Source: Ensifer sp. USDA 6670 (GTDB lineage: Bacteria > Pseudomonadota > Alphaproteobacteria > Rhizobiales > Rhizobiaceae). From it: 64,000 nucleotides of DNA. Within the stretch, counting starts at the first letter, position 1. Each line of letters starts with the position of its first letter. The notes under the pieces are model-generated. The model made no database searches, was not told the origin of the DNA, and saw only the letters and a list, made by a program, of their open reading frames with translations. Location of the stretch: the NCBI GenBank assembly GCA_000421085.1, contig ATWE01000015.1:62001-126000 (forward strand), in the 5' to 3' direction. Shown piece by piece: positions 26,393-36,204 of the stretch. The position numbers and the translations under genes are program-made.

Positions 26393-26421
26393 CTTGACTT
26401 TTTGTGCAATGCACCTAGACT
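26393..26421 (+). promoter_or_regulatory. Phasin promoter with palindromic operator in the spacer
   Basis: A perfect -35 CTTGAC (26393-26398), a 17-nt spacer and TAGACT (26416-26421) make a good rhizobial housekeeping promoter about 40 bases before the ATG. The spacer contains GTGCA-A-TGCAC (26404-26414), an 11-bp perfect palindrome. A repressor bound there would block RNA polymerase directly. PhaR is the natural candidate. Confidence 0.6.
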
Positions 26422-26461
26422 AAACCTAGTTCCTAGCCGAGCCGTCACAAGGAGACACCCG

Positions 26462-26815
26462 ATGTTTAACTTCGACGATGCGAACAAGAAGAGCAAGGAA
26501 GCCCTCGACGTGGCCGTGAAGAGCTACTCCGCCATGACCAAAGGCTTCCAGGCTATTGCGACCGAAGCGGCCGACTATTCCAAGAAGTCCTTCGAGGATA
26601 GCGTTGCTCATCTCGAAAAGCTTACCAGTGCCAAAAGCCTCGAAGCAGCGTTCGAGCTTCAGACGAATTATCTGAAGGCAAGCTACGAGGGCTTCTTCAC
26701 CGAGGCGACGAAGATCGGCGAAATGTATGCCGACCTCGCCAAGGACGCCTACAAGCCCTATGAGGCACCGGTTGCCAAGGCGACCGCCGCGGTCAAAACG
26801 GCCGCCGCCGCCTGA
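26462..26815 (+). CDS. phaP: Phasin family protein (PHB granule-associated)
   Basis: Phasins coat polyhydroxybutyrate granules and control their number and size. The 117-residue protein is helical and rich in Ala, Lys and Glu (FNFDDANKKSKEALDVAVKSYSAMTKGF...), with amphipathic helices over most of its length and an Ala/Val tail KATAAVKTAAAA. AAGGAG lies about 8 bases before the ATG. It appears monocistronic with its own promoter, putative operator and terminator. Rhizobia carry more than one phasin; which paralogue this is cannot be settled here. Confidence 0.88.
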   Translation: MFNFDDANKKSKEALDVAVKSYSAMTKGFQAIATEAADYSKKSFEDSVAHLEKLTSAKSLEAAFELQTNYLKASYEGFFTEATKIGEMYADLAKDAYKPYEAPVAKATAAVKTAAAA

Positions 26816-26842
26816 CCATCAGCTTCATCGCTATTGCAGAAC

Positions 26843-26872
26843 AGGCCGGTCGCGGATCCCGCGGCCGGCCTT
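26843..26872 (+). terminator. Strong hairpin terminator of the phasin gene
   Basis: AGGCCGGTCGCGG-ATC-CCGCGGCCGGCCT forms a 13-bp stem with one T:G wobble and a 3-nt loop, 27 bases after the stop. The following TTCGTCTGTT is only partly T-rich. Confidence 0.65.
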
Positions 26873-26986
26873 CGTCTGTTCGTGCGCTGCGGCTCATTGA
26901 TCCTGCCGCCCGTGAAAGTTGCCTCCGCCGCCGAAGAAATTTGATCAATCTTGTGTTTCGCCGTGCGAATATGTTTGCAGTGCGTG

Positions 26987-27015
26987 GGTTCGGTCTTAAA
27001 ATCCAAGAACGAACC
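26987..27015 (+). promoter_or_regulatory. Hairpin in the clpS upstream region
   Basis: GGTTCG (26987-26992) pairs with CGAACC (27010-27015); inside, CTT pairs with AAG around a 7-nt loop after a 2x2 internal loop. It lies 69 bases before the clpS ATG and may be in the leader. It has no tRNA cloverleaf. Confidence 0.35.
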
Positions 27016-27083
27016 ATTAGATAAAGGCAAGCACGTCGTGGCCGAATACGAATGGATCCGCGGCTGTAAAGGAATGAACAAGA

Positions 27084-27437
27084 ATGATCGCCATGCCGGT
27101 CCGGATGCAGCAGGGAAGCGAAGGAGACGGAGGCGGCCCCAGTCGAGGCACGTCCGTCATCACGCGCACCAAGCCGAAGACCAAGAAGCCGAGTTTGTAC
27201 CGCGTTCTGCTTTTGAATGACGATTACACACCAATGGAATTCGTCATTCACATCCTCGAACGCTTCTTTCAGAAGAACCGCGAAGAGGCGACCGTCATAA
27301 TGCTACATGTCCACAACCACGGCGTTGGAGAATGCGGCGTCTTCACCTACGAGGTCGCCGAAACCAAGGTGACGCAGGTGATGGATTTCGCCAGGCAGCA
27401 TCAACATCCGTTGCAATGCGTCATGGAAAAGAAATGA
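27084..27437 (+). CDS. clpS: ATP-dependent Clp protease adaptor ClpS
   Basis: ClpS delivers N-degron substrates to ClpAP. The 117-residue protein has a flexible Gly-rich N-terminus and the core [20 protein letters not shown], with the Asn-Asp-Asp segment that binds the substrate alpha-amino group, followed by [19 protein letters not shown]. Start ATG 27084 gives a slightly long N-terminus; ATGs at 27096 and 27105 are alternatives. clpA begins 10 bases later. Confidence 0.95.
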   Translation: MIAMPVRMQQGSEGDGGGPSRGTSVITRTKPKTKKPSLYRVLLLNDDYTPMEFVIHILERFFQKNREEATVIMLHVHNHGVGECGVFTYEVAETKVTQVMDFARQHQHPLQCVMEKK

Positions 27438-27446
27438 GGAACTAAC

Positions 27447-29963
27447 GTGCCAACATTTTCGCCCAGCCTCGAAAAGGCGCTGCATCAGGCACTGACTTTT
27501 GCCAACGAGCGCCATCACGAATATGCGACGCTCGAGCACCTACTGCTGGCATTGATCGATGATGCCGATGCGGCGGCTGTGATGGGCGCGTGCAATGTCA
27601 ATCTCGACACGCTTCGCAAGACTGTGACCGATTACGTCGACAACGAATTGTCGAACCTCGTTACCGGTTACGACGAGGACTCCAAGCCGACGGCCGGCTT
27701 TCAGCGCGTGATCCAGCGAGCCGTCATCCATGTGCAGTCTTCGGGCCGCGAGGAGGTGACGGGCGCCAACGTGCTGGTGGCGATCTTCGCCGAGCGCGAG
27801 AGCCATGCTGCCTATTTCCTGCAGGAGCAGGAGATGACACGGTATGATGCAGTCAATTTCATTTCGCACGGCATAGGCAAGCGGCCGGGGAGCTCCGAGG
27901 CGCGGCCGGTGCGCGGGGCGGAAGACCAGGACTCCGAGCAGAAGGCTTCGCGCGAGAGCGAGGAGGCAGGCCCGAAGAAGCAGCAGGATGCGCTCACGGC
28001 CTATTGCGTGAACCTCAACGAAAAGGCCAAGTCCGGCAAGATCGATCCCTTGATCGGGCGTCACGCCGAAGTCAACCGGACCATTCAGGTGCTTTGCCGC
28101 AGGTCCAAGAACAACCCGCTTTACGTGGGCGATCCTGGCGTGGGCAAGACGGCAATCGCCGAAGGCCTTGCCAAACGCATCATCGAGAAGAAGGTGCCCG
28201 AGGCGTTGCAGGACGCCACGATCTTCGCGCTCGACATGGGAACTCTGCTGGCCGGTACCCGCTATCGCGGCGACTTCGAGGAGCGCCTGAAGCAGGTGGT
28301 CAAGGAACTCGAAGACTATCCCGGTGCGGTGCTGTTCATCGACGAGATCCACACGGTCATCGGTGCGGGCGCCACGTCGGGCGGCGCCATGGACGCGTCG
28401 AACCTCCTGAAGCCTGCACTTTCTTCCGGCGCGATCCGCTGCATCGGCTCGACCACCTATAAGGAGTACCGACAGTTCTTCGAAAAGGACCGGGCCCTCG
28501 TTCGGCGCTTCCAGAAGATCGACGTCAACGAGCCGACGATCGCGGACACGATCGAGATCATGAAGGGCCTCAAGCCGTATTTCGAGGACTACCACCAGCT
28601 GAAATACACCAACGATGCCATCAAGGCGGCGGTGGAGCTTTCGGCACGCTACATCAACGACCGGAAGCTGCCGGACAAGGCAATCGACGTCATCGACGAG
28701 TCCGGTGCCGCGCAGATGCTTTTGCCCGTCAGCAAACGCCGCAAGCTGATCACCGAAAGGGAGATCGAAGCGACCGTCGCAACGATGGCACGCATCCCGC
28801 CGAAGACCGTGTCCAAGGACGACGAGGCGGTGCTCGCCAATCTCGAGCAGGAACTGCGTTCCGTCGTTTATGGCCAGGATCTGGCGATCGAGGCGCTCGC
28901 CTCGTCGATCAAGCTGGCGCGTGCAGGCCTTCGCGAGCCCAACAAGCCGATCGGCTGCTACGTCTTCTCCGGCCCGACCGGCGTCGGCAAGACGGAAGTG
29001 GCGAAGCAACTCGCCACTTCTCTCGGCGTCGAGCTGCTGCGCTTCGACATGTCGGAATATATGGAACGCCACACCGTCTCCCGACTGATCGGCGCGCCTC
29101 CGGGCTATGTCGGTTTCGATCAGGGCGGCCTCCTGACCGATGGCGTCGACCAGCATCCGCATTGCGTGCTGCTCCTCGACGAAATCGAAAAGGCGCATCC
29201 GGATCTCTTCAACATCCTCTTGCAGGTCATGGACCACGGTTCGTTGACCGACCATAACGGCAAGAAGATCGATTTCCGGAACGTCATCCTGATCATGACG
29301 ACCAATGCCGGCGCGTCCGACATGGCTCGGGCGGCGATCGGCTTCGGTTCCTCCAAGCGAACCGGCGAGGACGTGGAGGCGCTGAATCGCCTCTTCACGC
29401 CGGAGTTCCGCAATCGTCTCGACTCCGTCATTCCGTTCAACTCGCTGCCGACCCCGGTCATCCACAAGGTCGTGCAGAAGTTCGTCATGCAGCTCGAAAC
29501 GCAGCTTGCGGAGCGCAACGTCACCTTCGACCTTGCGCCTGATGCGATCGCCTGGCTTGCAGAGAGGGGCTATGATGAGAAGATGGGTGCACGGCCGCTG
29601 GCGCGCGTCATCCAGGAAAACATCAAGAAGCCGCTCGCGGACGAGATCCTCTTCGGCAAGCTCAAGAAGGGCGGTGTCGTCAAGGTGACGATCGGCACCA
29701 AGGAAGACGGCACGAAGGGGCTCATGCTCGAAGCCGTGCCGGAAACTGCTCCGATCAAACCCAAGGCCGAGGTCTCGCGTCCGGCCGGCAAGGGGGCGAA
29801 ACTCAAGAAGGCAGGTGAAAAGGAAAGCGTAGCCGCAGCCGAAGACGGCGCGAAAGCCAAGTCGAAGAAGACGACCGCCAAGTCTTCGAACAAGAGCGGC
29901 GGCAGCTCCGGCGCGGCTCCCCTCAGGGGGCGGACGGTTCCGAAGGTGCCGCGCAAGAAATAA
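27447..29963 (+). CDS. clpA: ATP-dependent Clp protease ATP-binding subunit ClpA
   Basis: ClpA unfolds substrates and feeds them to ClpP. The 838-residue protein has the N-domain with Clp repeats (to about 150), D1 with Walker [10 protein letters not shown]2 with GPTGVGKT, and the ClpP-docking loop [10 protein letters not shown]. It starts with GTG behind a GAGG ribosome site. After the conserved C-terminus (about residue 765) comes a ~70-residue tail very rich in Lys, Ala and Ser (for example [15 protein letters not shown]) that is absent from the 758-residue E. coli ClpA. ClpS is directly upstream. No clpP is nearby. Confidence 0.96.
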   Translation: MPTFSPSLEKALHQALTFANERHHEYATLEHLLLALIDDADAAAVMGACNVNLDTLRKTVTDYVDNELSNLVTGYDEDSKPTAGFQRVIQRAVIHVQSSGREEVTGANVLVAIFAERESHAAYFLQEQEMTRYDAVNFISHGIGKRPGSSEARPVRGAEDQDSEQKASRESEEAGPKKQQDALTAYCVNLNEKAKSGKIDPLIGRHAEVNRTIQVLCRRSKNNPLYVGDPGVGKTAIAEGLAKRIIEKKVPEALQDATIFALDMGTLLAGTRYRGDFEERLKQVVKELEDYPGAVLFIDEIHTVIGAGATSGGAMDASNLLKPALSSGAIRCIGSTTYKEYRQFFEKDRALVRRFQKIDVNEPTIADTIEIMKGLKPYFEDYHQLKYTNDAIKAAVELSARYINDRKLPDKAIDVIDESGAAQMLLPVSKRRKLITEREIEATVATMARIPPKTVSKDDEAVLANLEQELRSVVYGQDLAIEALASSIKLARAGLREPNKPIGCYVFSGPTGVGKTEVAKQLATSLGVELLRFDMSEYMERHTVSRLIGAPPGYVGFDQGGLLTDGVDQHPHCVLLLDEIEKAHPDLFNILLQVMDHGSLTDHNGKKIDFRNVILIMTTNAGASDMARAAIGFGSSKRTGEDVEALNRLFTPEFRNRLDSVIPFNSLPTPVIHKVVQKFVMQLETQLAERNVTFDLAPDAIAWLAERGYDEKMGARPLARVIQENIKKPLADEILFGKLKKGGVVKVTIGTKEDGTKGLMLEAVPETAPIKPKAEVSRPAGKGAKLKKAGEKESVAAAEDGAKAKSKKTTAKSSNKSGGSSGAAPLRGRTVPKVPRKK

Positions 29964-29986
29964 CGCGATCGCGACTGGACGTGACG

Positions 29987-30015
29987 GTGCCGGGTGAGTT
30001 ACCCGGCACTTTCTT
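29987..30015 (+). terminator. Intrinsic terminator of clpA
   Basis: GTGCCGGGT-GAGTT-ACCCGGCAC is a perfect 9-bp stem with a 5-nt loop, followed by TTTCTT. Confidence 0.8.
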
Positions 30016-30035
30016 GTGAGCGTGGAGCATAGCGG

Positions 30036-30782
30036 GTGGATTCCACAAACCGTATCGAAGAGGAGCGATCGCCTCTGGGCTGGTTTCTGGCGGGTGCGCG
30101 CGGGATATTCAGCCTTCCCGCCATAATCCTTATGCTTTCCTTCGTGGGCTTCTGCTCGCTGACGGTTCAGGCCGGAATCCCGCTGGCGCAAGTCGTGTTC
30201 ATGACCGGTATCGTCTGGGCCCTGCCGGCAAAGGTCATTCTCGTGAGTTCGATCCTCAGCAGCGCCAGTCTTGCGACGGCGTTCTTGGCGGTCACGCTTT
30301 CGTCGGTGCGCTTGATGCCGATGGTCGCCGCGCTCGTTCCCGAACTCCGAACGCCGAAGACGCCGACATGGCTGCTTCTCGTGCTGTCGCATTTCATCGC
30401 CATCACGGCCTGGGTCTTCGCGATGGAGCGCGTGCCTGCGGTTCCGCGCCAGCACCGCGCGACTTTCTTCGCCGGCTTCGGCATCACGCTGGTCGCCGCG
30501 AACATGGCGCTGGTCGGGATCGTTTATCGCCTCGTCGCCGATTTCCCCCCGATCGTTGCCGGCTGTCTGTTCTTTCTGACGCCGGTCTATTTCCTTGCCT
30601 CGATCTGGAATTCTGCGCGCCATCCGGTCGTCTACGCGGCCCTCGCCATCGGGCTCGTCGCGGGGCCGCTCTGCTATTGGATCGCACCCGAGTTCGACAT
30701 CCTGCTCGCCGGCCTTGGCGGCGGCACGCTCGCCTGGGCGGGCGAGCGCCTCTGGCGCTCGCGACGGGAGAAGAGCGCGTGA
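30036..30782 (+). CDS. AzlC-family branched-chain amino acid exporter, large subunit
   Basis: The 248-residue membrane protein has the AzlC layout: an early hydrophobic stretch (FSLPAIILMLSFVGFCSLTVQAGIP), the motif LSSVRLMPMVAALVPELR and several further transmembrane segments. AzlCD pairs export branched-chain amino acids or analogues. It starts with GTG, with GGAG about 8 bases upstream. The stop overlaps the next start (GTGA), so the two subunits are translationally coupled. Confidence 0.85.
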   Translation: MDSTNRIEEERSPLGWFLAGARGIFSLPAIILMLSFVGFCSLTVQAGIPLAQVVFMTGIVWALPAKVILVSSILSSASLATAFLAVTLSSVRLMPMVAALVPELRTPKTPTWLLLVLSHFIAITAWVFAMERVPAVPRQHRATFFAGFGITLVAANMALVGIVYRLVADFPPIVAGCLFFLTPVYFLASIWNSARHPVVYAALAIGLVAGPLCYWIAPEFDILLAGLGGGTLAWAGERLWRSRREKSA

Positions 30783-31123
30783 GCTGGATGGACGGATGGT
30801 GGGCCTACGCATTCATCGCGATCGCCGGCTGGCTCGCGACCGATATCTGGCGATGGCTCGGGGTACTCGCCGGCAATCGGCTGCGCGACGATTCGGAGGC
30901 GCTGAACTGGGTGAGGGCGGTGGCGACGGCGCTGGTCGCAGCCGTCATCGCAAAGCTTATTCTTTACCCGACCGGAGTTCTTGCGCAATCGCCGCTGTGG
31001 CTTCGGCTGGGCTCCGTCGTACTGGGCGCGATCGTGTTTTTCGCCGCCCGCCAGAAGCCCGCCGCCGGCATTGCGTCGGCAATCGCTGCCTTGGCCGCGG
31101 GCCTTTGGTGGCTGGGTTTCTGA
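30779..31123 (+). CDS. AzlD-family small transporter subunit
   Basis: The 114-residue protein carries the AzlD pattern of about four short membrane helices (AYAFIAIAGWLATDIWRWLGV, AVATALVAAVIAKLILYPTG, GSVVLGAIVFFAA, ASAIAALAAGLWWLGF). Start is GTG at 30779 overlapping the AzlC stop; an ATG at 30788 is an alternative. Together with the preceding gene it would form one exporter. No Lrp-type regulator is adjacent. Confidence 0.8.
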   Translation: MSWMDGWWAYAFIAIAGWLATDIWRWLGVLAGNRLRDDSEALNWVRAVATALVAAVIAKLILYPTGVLAQSPLWLRLGSVVLGAIVFFAARQKPAAGIASAIAALAAGLWWLGF

Positions 31124-31189
31124 TTATTTAAATCACTACAACAGAAAAATTCCCTTATAGTCTGAAAACAAAACGTATCAGGACATAAC

Positions 31190-31609
31190 CTAAAGCGCTT
31201 GACGGATTTTCTCCGCGTTCTCAGCCAGCACTTCTCCGTCTTCCATCTTGCCGGAATGCGGCTTCAGCGGAACGCCCTCCCGGCGGGGGATGACGTGGAA
31301 GTGGAGGTGGAAGACAGACTGTCCGGCAGGTGCTTCGTTGAATTGCATGATGGTGACCCCGTCGGCGTCGAAAGCGGCCCTGGCGGCGACGGCGATCTTC
31401 TGGACGGTGGTGATCAAGGCGGGCAGGGTGGTGGCATCCGCATCGAGAATATTGCGGGACGGTGCCTTCGGCAGCACGAGAACGTGGCCTTCCGCCTGCG
31501 GCATTACATCCATGAAGGCGACCGTGGCTTCGTCCTCGTAGACGCGATGCGAGGGTATTTCGCCGCGCAATATCTTGGCGAAGATATTGTTTGTGTCATA
31601 TGCACTCAT
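31190..31609 (-). CDS. HIT family hydrolase
   Basis: The 139-residue protein belongs to the histidine triad superfamily of nucleotide hydrolases/transferases. The triad reads HLHFHVIP after AGQSVF, and an earlier conserved block reads NIFAKILRGEIPSHRVYEDE. It matches the HINT/PKCI-like branch, whose bacterial members cleave aminoacyl- or phosphoramidate-AMP. Four minus-strand genes follow the same direction here and may be loosely co-transcribed; the gap to the next upstream gene is 35 bases. Confidence 0.92.
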   Translation of the reverse strand: MSAYDTNNIFAKILRGEIPSHRVYEDEATVAFMDVMPQAEGHVLVLPKAPSRNILDADATTLPALITTVQKIAVAARAAFDADGVTIMQFNEAPAGQSVFHLHFHVIPRREGVPLKPHSGKMEDGEVLAENAEKIRQAL

Positions 31610-31644
31610 CTCGTTTCCTCTTCCTGGCGCGCGTTCGCGGTGTC

Positions 31645-32832
<1,188 letters not shown>

Positions 32833-32836
32833 GCGC

Positions 32837-33562
32837 CTACGAAATCATGATCTCCCGCGGATCGAAACCCTCGAAGGTCATTTGGTCGGCATTGGCGAAT
32901 GTGTGCTCCTGAGCCTGTCTGTCGCGCACCGTCCAGGTGATGAGCGTGCGGCCGAGCGCGCGCTCCTTTTCCGTGAAAGGATTTGGAAGGTGGCCGTAAT
33001 GGTACGAAATGAAATCGAGCCCGAGATGCATGGCCTCCTCATGCACGAAGAAGGTCTCCGGATTGGAGCCTTCGGCAGTCAGGCCGAGGGGGTAGGGCGC
33101 GTCCAGCTCCTTCAGGTCCCTGAGCAGCCAATGGTCGAAGCTCATCAGCGCGACGTGGCCCTCATAGCCTTCCAGCGTCTCGAGCACGGCCGCGGCAAAA
33201 CCCTCGTCGTCGCCCTTCCGCCCCTTGAGTTCGATGATGAGCGGGACTCGGCCCGCGACGAGGCGCAGCATCTGCTTGAGCGTCGGCACCTTGTCCCTGG
33301 TGCCGCCGATGGACAAAAGCCCGAGCTCGGCGGACGTTTTCGCCCGCACGTCGCCTCTGATCCCGCAGAGACGCTGCAGGTCGTGGTCGTGGAAAACGAC
33401 CGGAACGCTGTCGGCCGCGAATTGAAGATCGCACTCGATCGCGAAACCCGCTTTGGCCGCGCGCGCGAAGGCCGAGAGCGTGTTCTCCCAGGCTTCGCGA
33501 TTCATGTCATGGAAGCCGCGATGGGCGATCGGCTGGGCCTTGAGCCAGGAAAGATCGGTCAT
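32837..33562 (-). CDS. Glycerophosphodiester phosphodiesterase family protein
   Basis: This 241-residue TIM-barrel enzyme has the GDPD signatures: AHRGFHDMNREAWENTLSAF, ECDLQFAADSVPVVFHDHDLQRL with the metal-binding E-x-D and catalytic His, and ELKGRKGDDEG. It would hydrolyse glycerophosphodiesters, but lacks a signal peptide and so acts inside the cell. ATG 33562 is chosen, with GGGA 7 bases upstream; an in-frame TTG at 33583 would overlap the ridA gene. It is the second gene after ridA in the minus-strand group. Confidence 0.88.
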   Translation of the reverse strand: MTDLSWLKAQPIAHRGFHDMNREAWENTLSAFARAAKAGFAIECDLQFAADSVPVVFHDHDLQRLCGIRGDVRAKTSAELGLLSIGGTRDKVPTLKQMLRLVAGRVPLIIELKGRKGDDEGFAAAVLETLEGYEGHVALMSFDHWLLRDLKELDAPYPLGLTAEGSNPETFFVHEEAMHLGLDFISYHYGHLPNPFTEKERALGRTLITWTVRDRQAQEHTFANADQMTFEGFDPREIMIS

Positions 33563-33575
33563 TGGACGTCCCTGA

Positions 33576-34040
33576 TCACGCAATTTCGATCACGGCGTCG
33601 ATCTCGACAGCCGCGTTGAAGGGAAGGGAAGCCATGCCGACAGCGGCACGAGCGTGCTTGCCGGCCTCGCCGAGCGCATTGGCAAGCAGGTTCGAGGCGC
33701 CGTTGATCACCAGGTGCTGTTCGACGAAATCCGGCGTGGAAGCGACGAAGCCGTTGATCTTGACGAGGCGGCGGATACGGCCGAGATCGCCAAGAGCCGA
33801 TTTGGCCTGGGCCAGGATGTTGATTGCGCAGAGTTCGGCGGCTCTTTGCGCGCCGGCGATATCGACATCCTTGCCGACATGGCCGGTGACGGCGACCTTG
33901 CCGTTTTCCATCGGCAACTGCCCGGAAATGTAGAGCATCGACCCGGAGACGACGTAAGGCACGTAGTTCGCGACAGGCGCAACTGCCTGCGGAAGGACGA
34001 TGCCGAGTTCGGCGAGGCGGGTTTCGATCTCTGCGGACAT
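33576..34040 (-). CDS. RidA/YjgF family protein (enamine/imine deaminase)
   Basis: The 154-residue protein (MSAEIETRLAELGIVLPQ...) belongs to the YjgF/YER057c/UK114 superfamily. Recognisable blocks are PVANYVPYVVSGSMLYISGQLP, AAELCAINILAQAKSALGDL and a C-terminal ARAAVGMASLPFNAAVEIDAV. RidA proteins hydrolyse reactive enamines formed by PLP enzymes; the Arg in the ARAAVG block is near the usual active-site position. This longer subgroup differs from archetypal RidA, so the exact substrate is open. First gene of the minus-strand group, divergent from the EipB-like gene. Confidence 0.88.
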   Translation of the reverse strand: MSAEIETRLAELGIVLPQAVAPVANYVPYVVSGSMLYISGQLPMENGKVAVTGHVGKDVDIAGAQRAAELCAINILAQAKSALGDLGRIRRLVKINGFVASTPDFVEQHLVINGASNLLANALGEAGKHARAAVGMASLPFNAAVEIDAVIEIA

Positions 34041-34181
34041 GGAAAGGCTCCGTTGTTGTCTTTTGTGCTAAAATCCGGCATGCAAAGCAGATCGTGACAG
34101 GCGTGGACCAGAACCGATCTGCCTTGTTTCTGCCGAAAGCTTGTTTATCGCATTGGCGGCGAGTCCAACAGGAGGAAACGG

Positions 34182-35000
34182 ATGTTTCGTAAAGGCTTCG
34201 GTCTCGTCACTCTGGGAAGCGTCTGTGTCGTGGTCATGACGGCGGGCGCTGCACAGGCGACTGCTCTCGTTCCCCATCGCGCCGTTTACGATCTGGAGCT
34301 GAAGGACGCCTCCGAGCGGTCCGGCATCTCCGGCATGTATGGCCGCATGGTGTATGAGTTCAACGGCTCCTCCTGCGAAGGCTATACCGTCAGCTTCCGC
34401 TTCGTCACCCAAGTCGACACGGGTGAGGAGGTTCGCCTCACCGATCAGCAGACCACCACCTACGAGGACATGAAGAACGGCAATTTCCGCTTCCTCACCC
34501 GCTCCTTCACCGATGAGAAGCTGGACAAGGAGGTGCGCGGAAGCGCACATGATGATAAATCGGGCGTCAAGGTCGAGCTGACTGCGCCGGACAAGCGCCA
34601 GGTGGCGCTTGCGGCCAGCCGGTTTCCGACCGAACACATGCTCGAAGTGATCGAACGCGCAAAAAAGGGAGAGACCTTTTTCGAGGCGCGTATCTTCGAT
34701 GGTTCCGATTCGGGCGACAAGACGCTGATCACCTCGACCTTCGTTGGCAAGCCGCGCAAGCCCGCTCCTGACGACGCGGATGTCGGCAAGGCCGGAAAGC
34801 TTGCGGGCGAGAACTATTGGCCGGTGACGATCACCTATTTCAACGACGAAGCGAACGGCGACGCGCTGCCCGTCTACCGCATGGCGTTCAAGCTCTACGA
34901 GAACGGGGTGACTCGGGATCTCACCATGGACTACGGAGACTTCGTCCTAAGCGGAAAACTCGCCAAGCTCGAGGTCTTCAACACCGAAGAGTGCAAGTAA
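34182..35000 (+). CDS. eipB: EipB-like periplasmic envelope-integrity protein (DUF1849)
   Basis: The 272-residue protein has a signal peptide (MFRKGFGLVTLGSVCVVVMTAGAAQA) and a mature part beginning LVPHRAVYDLELKDAS, the opening of DUF1849. In Brucella the family member EipB is a periplasmic spiral beta protein needed for envelope stability and closed by a disulfide between an N- and a C-terminal cysteine. Here C65 (SSCEGY) and C271 (EECK) are in the right places. GGAGGA precedes the ATG by about 5 bases. It stands alone just before the rpsB run. Confidence 0.85.
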   Translation: MFRKGFGLVTLGSVCVVVMTAGAAQATALVPHRAVYDLELKDASERSGISGMYGRMVYEFNGSSCEGYTVSFRFVTQVDTGEEVRLTDQQTTTYEDMKNGNFRFLTRSFTDEKLDKEVRGSAHDDKSGVKVELTAPDKRQVALAASRFPTEHMLEVIERAKKGETFFEARIFDGSDSGDKTLITSTFVGKPRKPAPDDADVGKAGKLAGENYWPVTITYFNDEANGDALPVYRMAFKLYENGVTRDLTMDYGDFVLSGKLAKLEVFNTEECK

Positions 35001-35033
35001 GCGCCGGCAAACGACCTCAAAACGACATCAAGG

Positions 35034-35062
35034 CTTGATTTCTCGGGCGGTTGCCGCTAAGG
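35034..35062 (+). promoter_or_regulatory. rpsB promoter candidate
   Basis: CTTGAT (35034-35039), a 17-nt spacer and CTAAGG (35057-35062) resemble the rhizobial CTTGAC-N17-CTATAT housekeeping consensus. It would give a leader of about 115 nt, which contains a 6-bp hairpin GGATTT...AAATCC at 35090-35109, possibly for autoregulation by S2. Confidence 0.5.
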
Positions 35063-35185
35063 GGCTGGCCATTCCACACGTAAGGCATGGGATTTTCCGG
35101 GAGAAATCCGGATCGTTCCGCCGGTGGGCGCATTGCGGTGCGCTCGACGCCTTGCGGAGGTTCAACCGGAAAAGGAGACAAAGGC

Positions 35186-35953
35186 ATGGCATTGCCTGAT
35201 TTCACTATGCGTCAGCTTCTCGAGGCGGGCGTGCACTTCGGCCACCAGACACACCGCTGGAATCCGAAGATGAAGCCGTACATCTTCGGCGACCGCAACA
35301 ACGTTCACATCATCGATCTCGCCCAGACCGTACCGATGCTGTCGCGCGCCCTCCAGGTCGTCAGCGACACCGTCGCCAGTGGCGGCCGCGTGCTTTTCGT
35401 CGGCACCAAGCGCCAGGCTTCCGAGATCATCGCGGACGCAGCGAAGCGTTCTGCCCAGTACTACGTCAATGCCCGCTGGCTCGGCGGAATGATGACGAAC
35501 TGGAAGACGATCTCCAACTCGATCCAGCGCCTGCGCAAGCTCGATGAAATCCTGGCTTCGGAAGCTTCCGGCTTCACGAAGAAGGAGCGCCTGAACCTCG
35601 AGCGCGAGCGCGAGAAGCTCAACCGCGCACTCGGCGGCATCCGCGATATGGGCGGTACCCCGGACCTGATGTTCATCATCGACACCAACAAGGAATCGAT
35701 CGCGATCGACGAAGCCAAGCGTCTTGGCATTCCGGTCGTTGCCGTCATCGACTCCAATTGCGATCCGGACCAGATCGACTATGCGATCCCGGGCAACGAC
35801 GACGCATCGCGCGCTATCGCCCTTTACTGCGATCTCATCGCCCGCGCTGCCATTGACGGTATTGCCCGTCAGCAGGGCGCCTCTGGCCGCGATCTCGGCG
35901 CATCCGAAGAGGTTCCGGTCGAGCCGGCTCTCGAGGAAGCGTCCGAAGCCTGA
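35186..35953 (+). CDS. rpsB: 30S ribosomal protein S2
   Basis: The 255-residue protein is full-length S2 ([29 protein letters not shown]...). Conserved blocks include [17 protein letters not shown] and [14 protein letters not shown]. The in-frame region further upstream (from 35087) is leader, and AAAAGGAG lies before ATG 35186. The C-terminal tail is acidic ([15 protein letters not shown]). It starts the large translation and envelope gene run; a hairpin with T-rich tail separates it from tsf. Confidence 0.98.
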   Translation: MALPDFTMRQLLEAGVHFGHQTHRWNPKMKPYIFGDRNNVHIIDLAQTVPMLSRALQVVSDTVASGGRVLFVGTKRQASEIIADAAKRSAQYYVNARWLGGMMTNWKTISNSIQRLRKLDEILASEASGFTKKERLNLEREREKLNRALGGIRDMGGTPDLMFIIDTNKESIAIDEAKRLGIPVVAVIDSNCDPDQIDYAIPGNDDASRAIALYCDLIARAAIDGIARQQGASGRDLGASEEVPVEPALEEASEA

Positions 35954-36004
35954 TCGGCCCGACCGGCAGACGAAGCGCTGCCGTACGCATGAAATATCGG
36001 GACG

Positions 36005-36044
36005 AGGCCGTTTGTGATGTAGAATCTGAACGGCCTTGTTCTTT
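36005..36044 (+). terminator. Terminator or attenuator between rpsB and tsf
   Basis: AGGCCGTT (36005-36012) pairs with AACGGCCT (36029-36036) around a 16-nt loop, followed by TGTTCTTT. It may set the ratio of S2 to EF-Ts or make tsf partly independent; 168 nt remain for a tsf promoter. Confidence 0.55.
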
Positions 36045-36204
36045 ATCAGCCGGAAATGGCCCGGCCGATCGCGCGCGGTGAGCCCGCGAACATCGCTAAA
36101 GTGGCTTCATCACGATGTCACATAGAACGGCCATTTCCTGCCAAACCTTCTGGCACTGCGCCAATCCCGGTCGGCGCGCCAGCAAACAGACAAGAGGCAC
36201 AAAG

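Noticed and set aside
26960-27020. tRNA-like GGTTCG sequence before clpS
   Set aside because: The hairpin does not extend to a cloverleaf; no acceptor or D-arm and no CCA context.
27540-30812. 1090-codon open frame antisense to clpA and the AzlC-like gene
   Set aside because: It mirrors the codon structure of clpA, is Arg/His/Asp-rich without recognisable domains and has no ribosome site. High GC3 genes commonly leave an antisense frame open.
33563-33583. TTG at 33583 as GDPD start overlapping ridA
   Set aside because: ATG 33562 has a GGGA ribosome site and conserved sequence begins after it.
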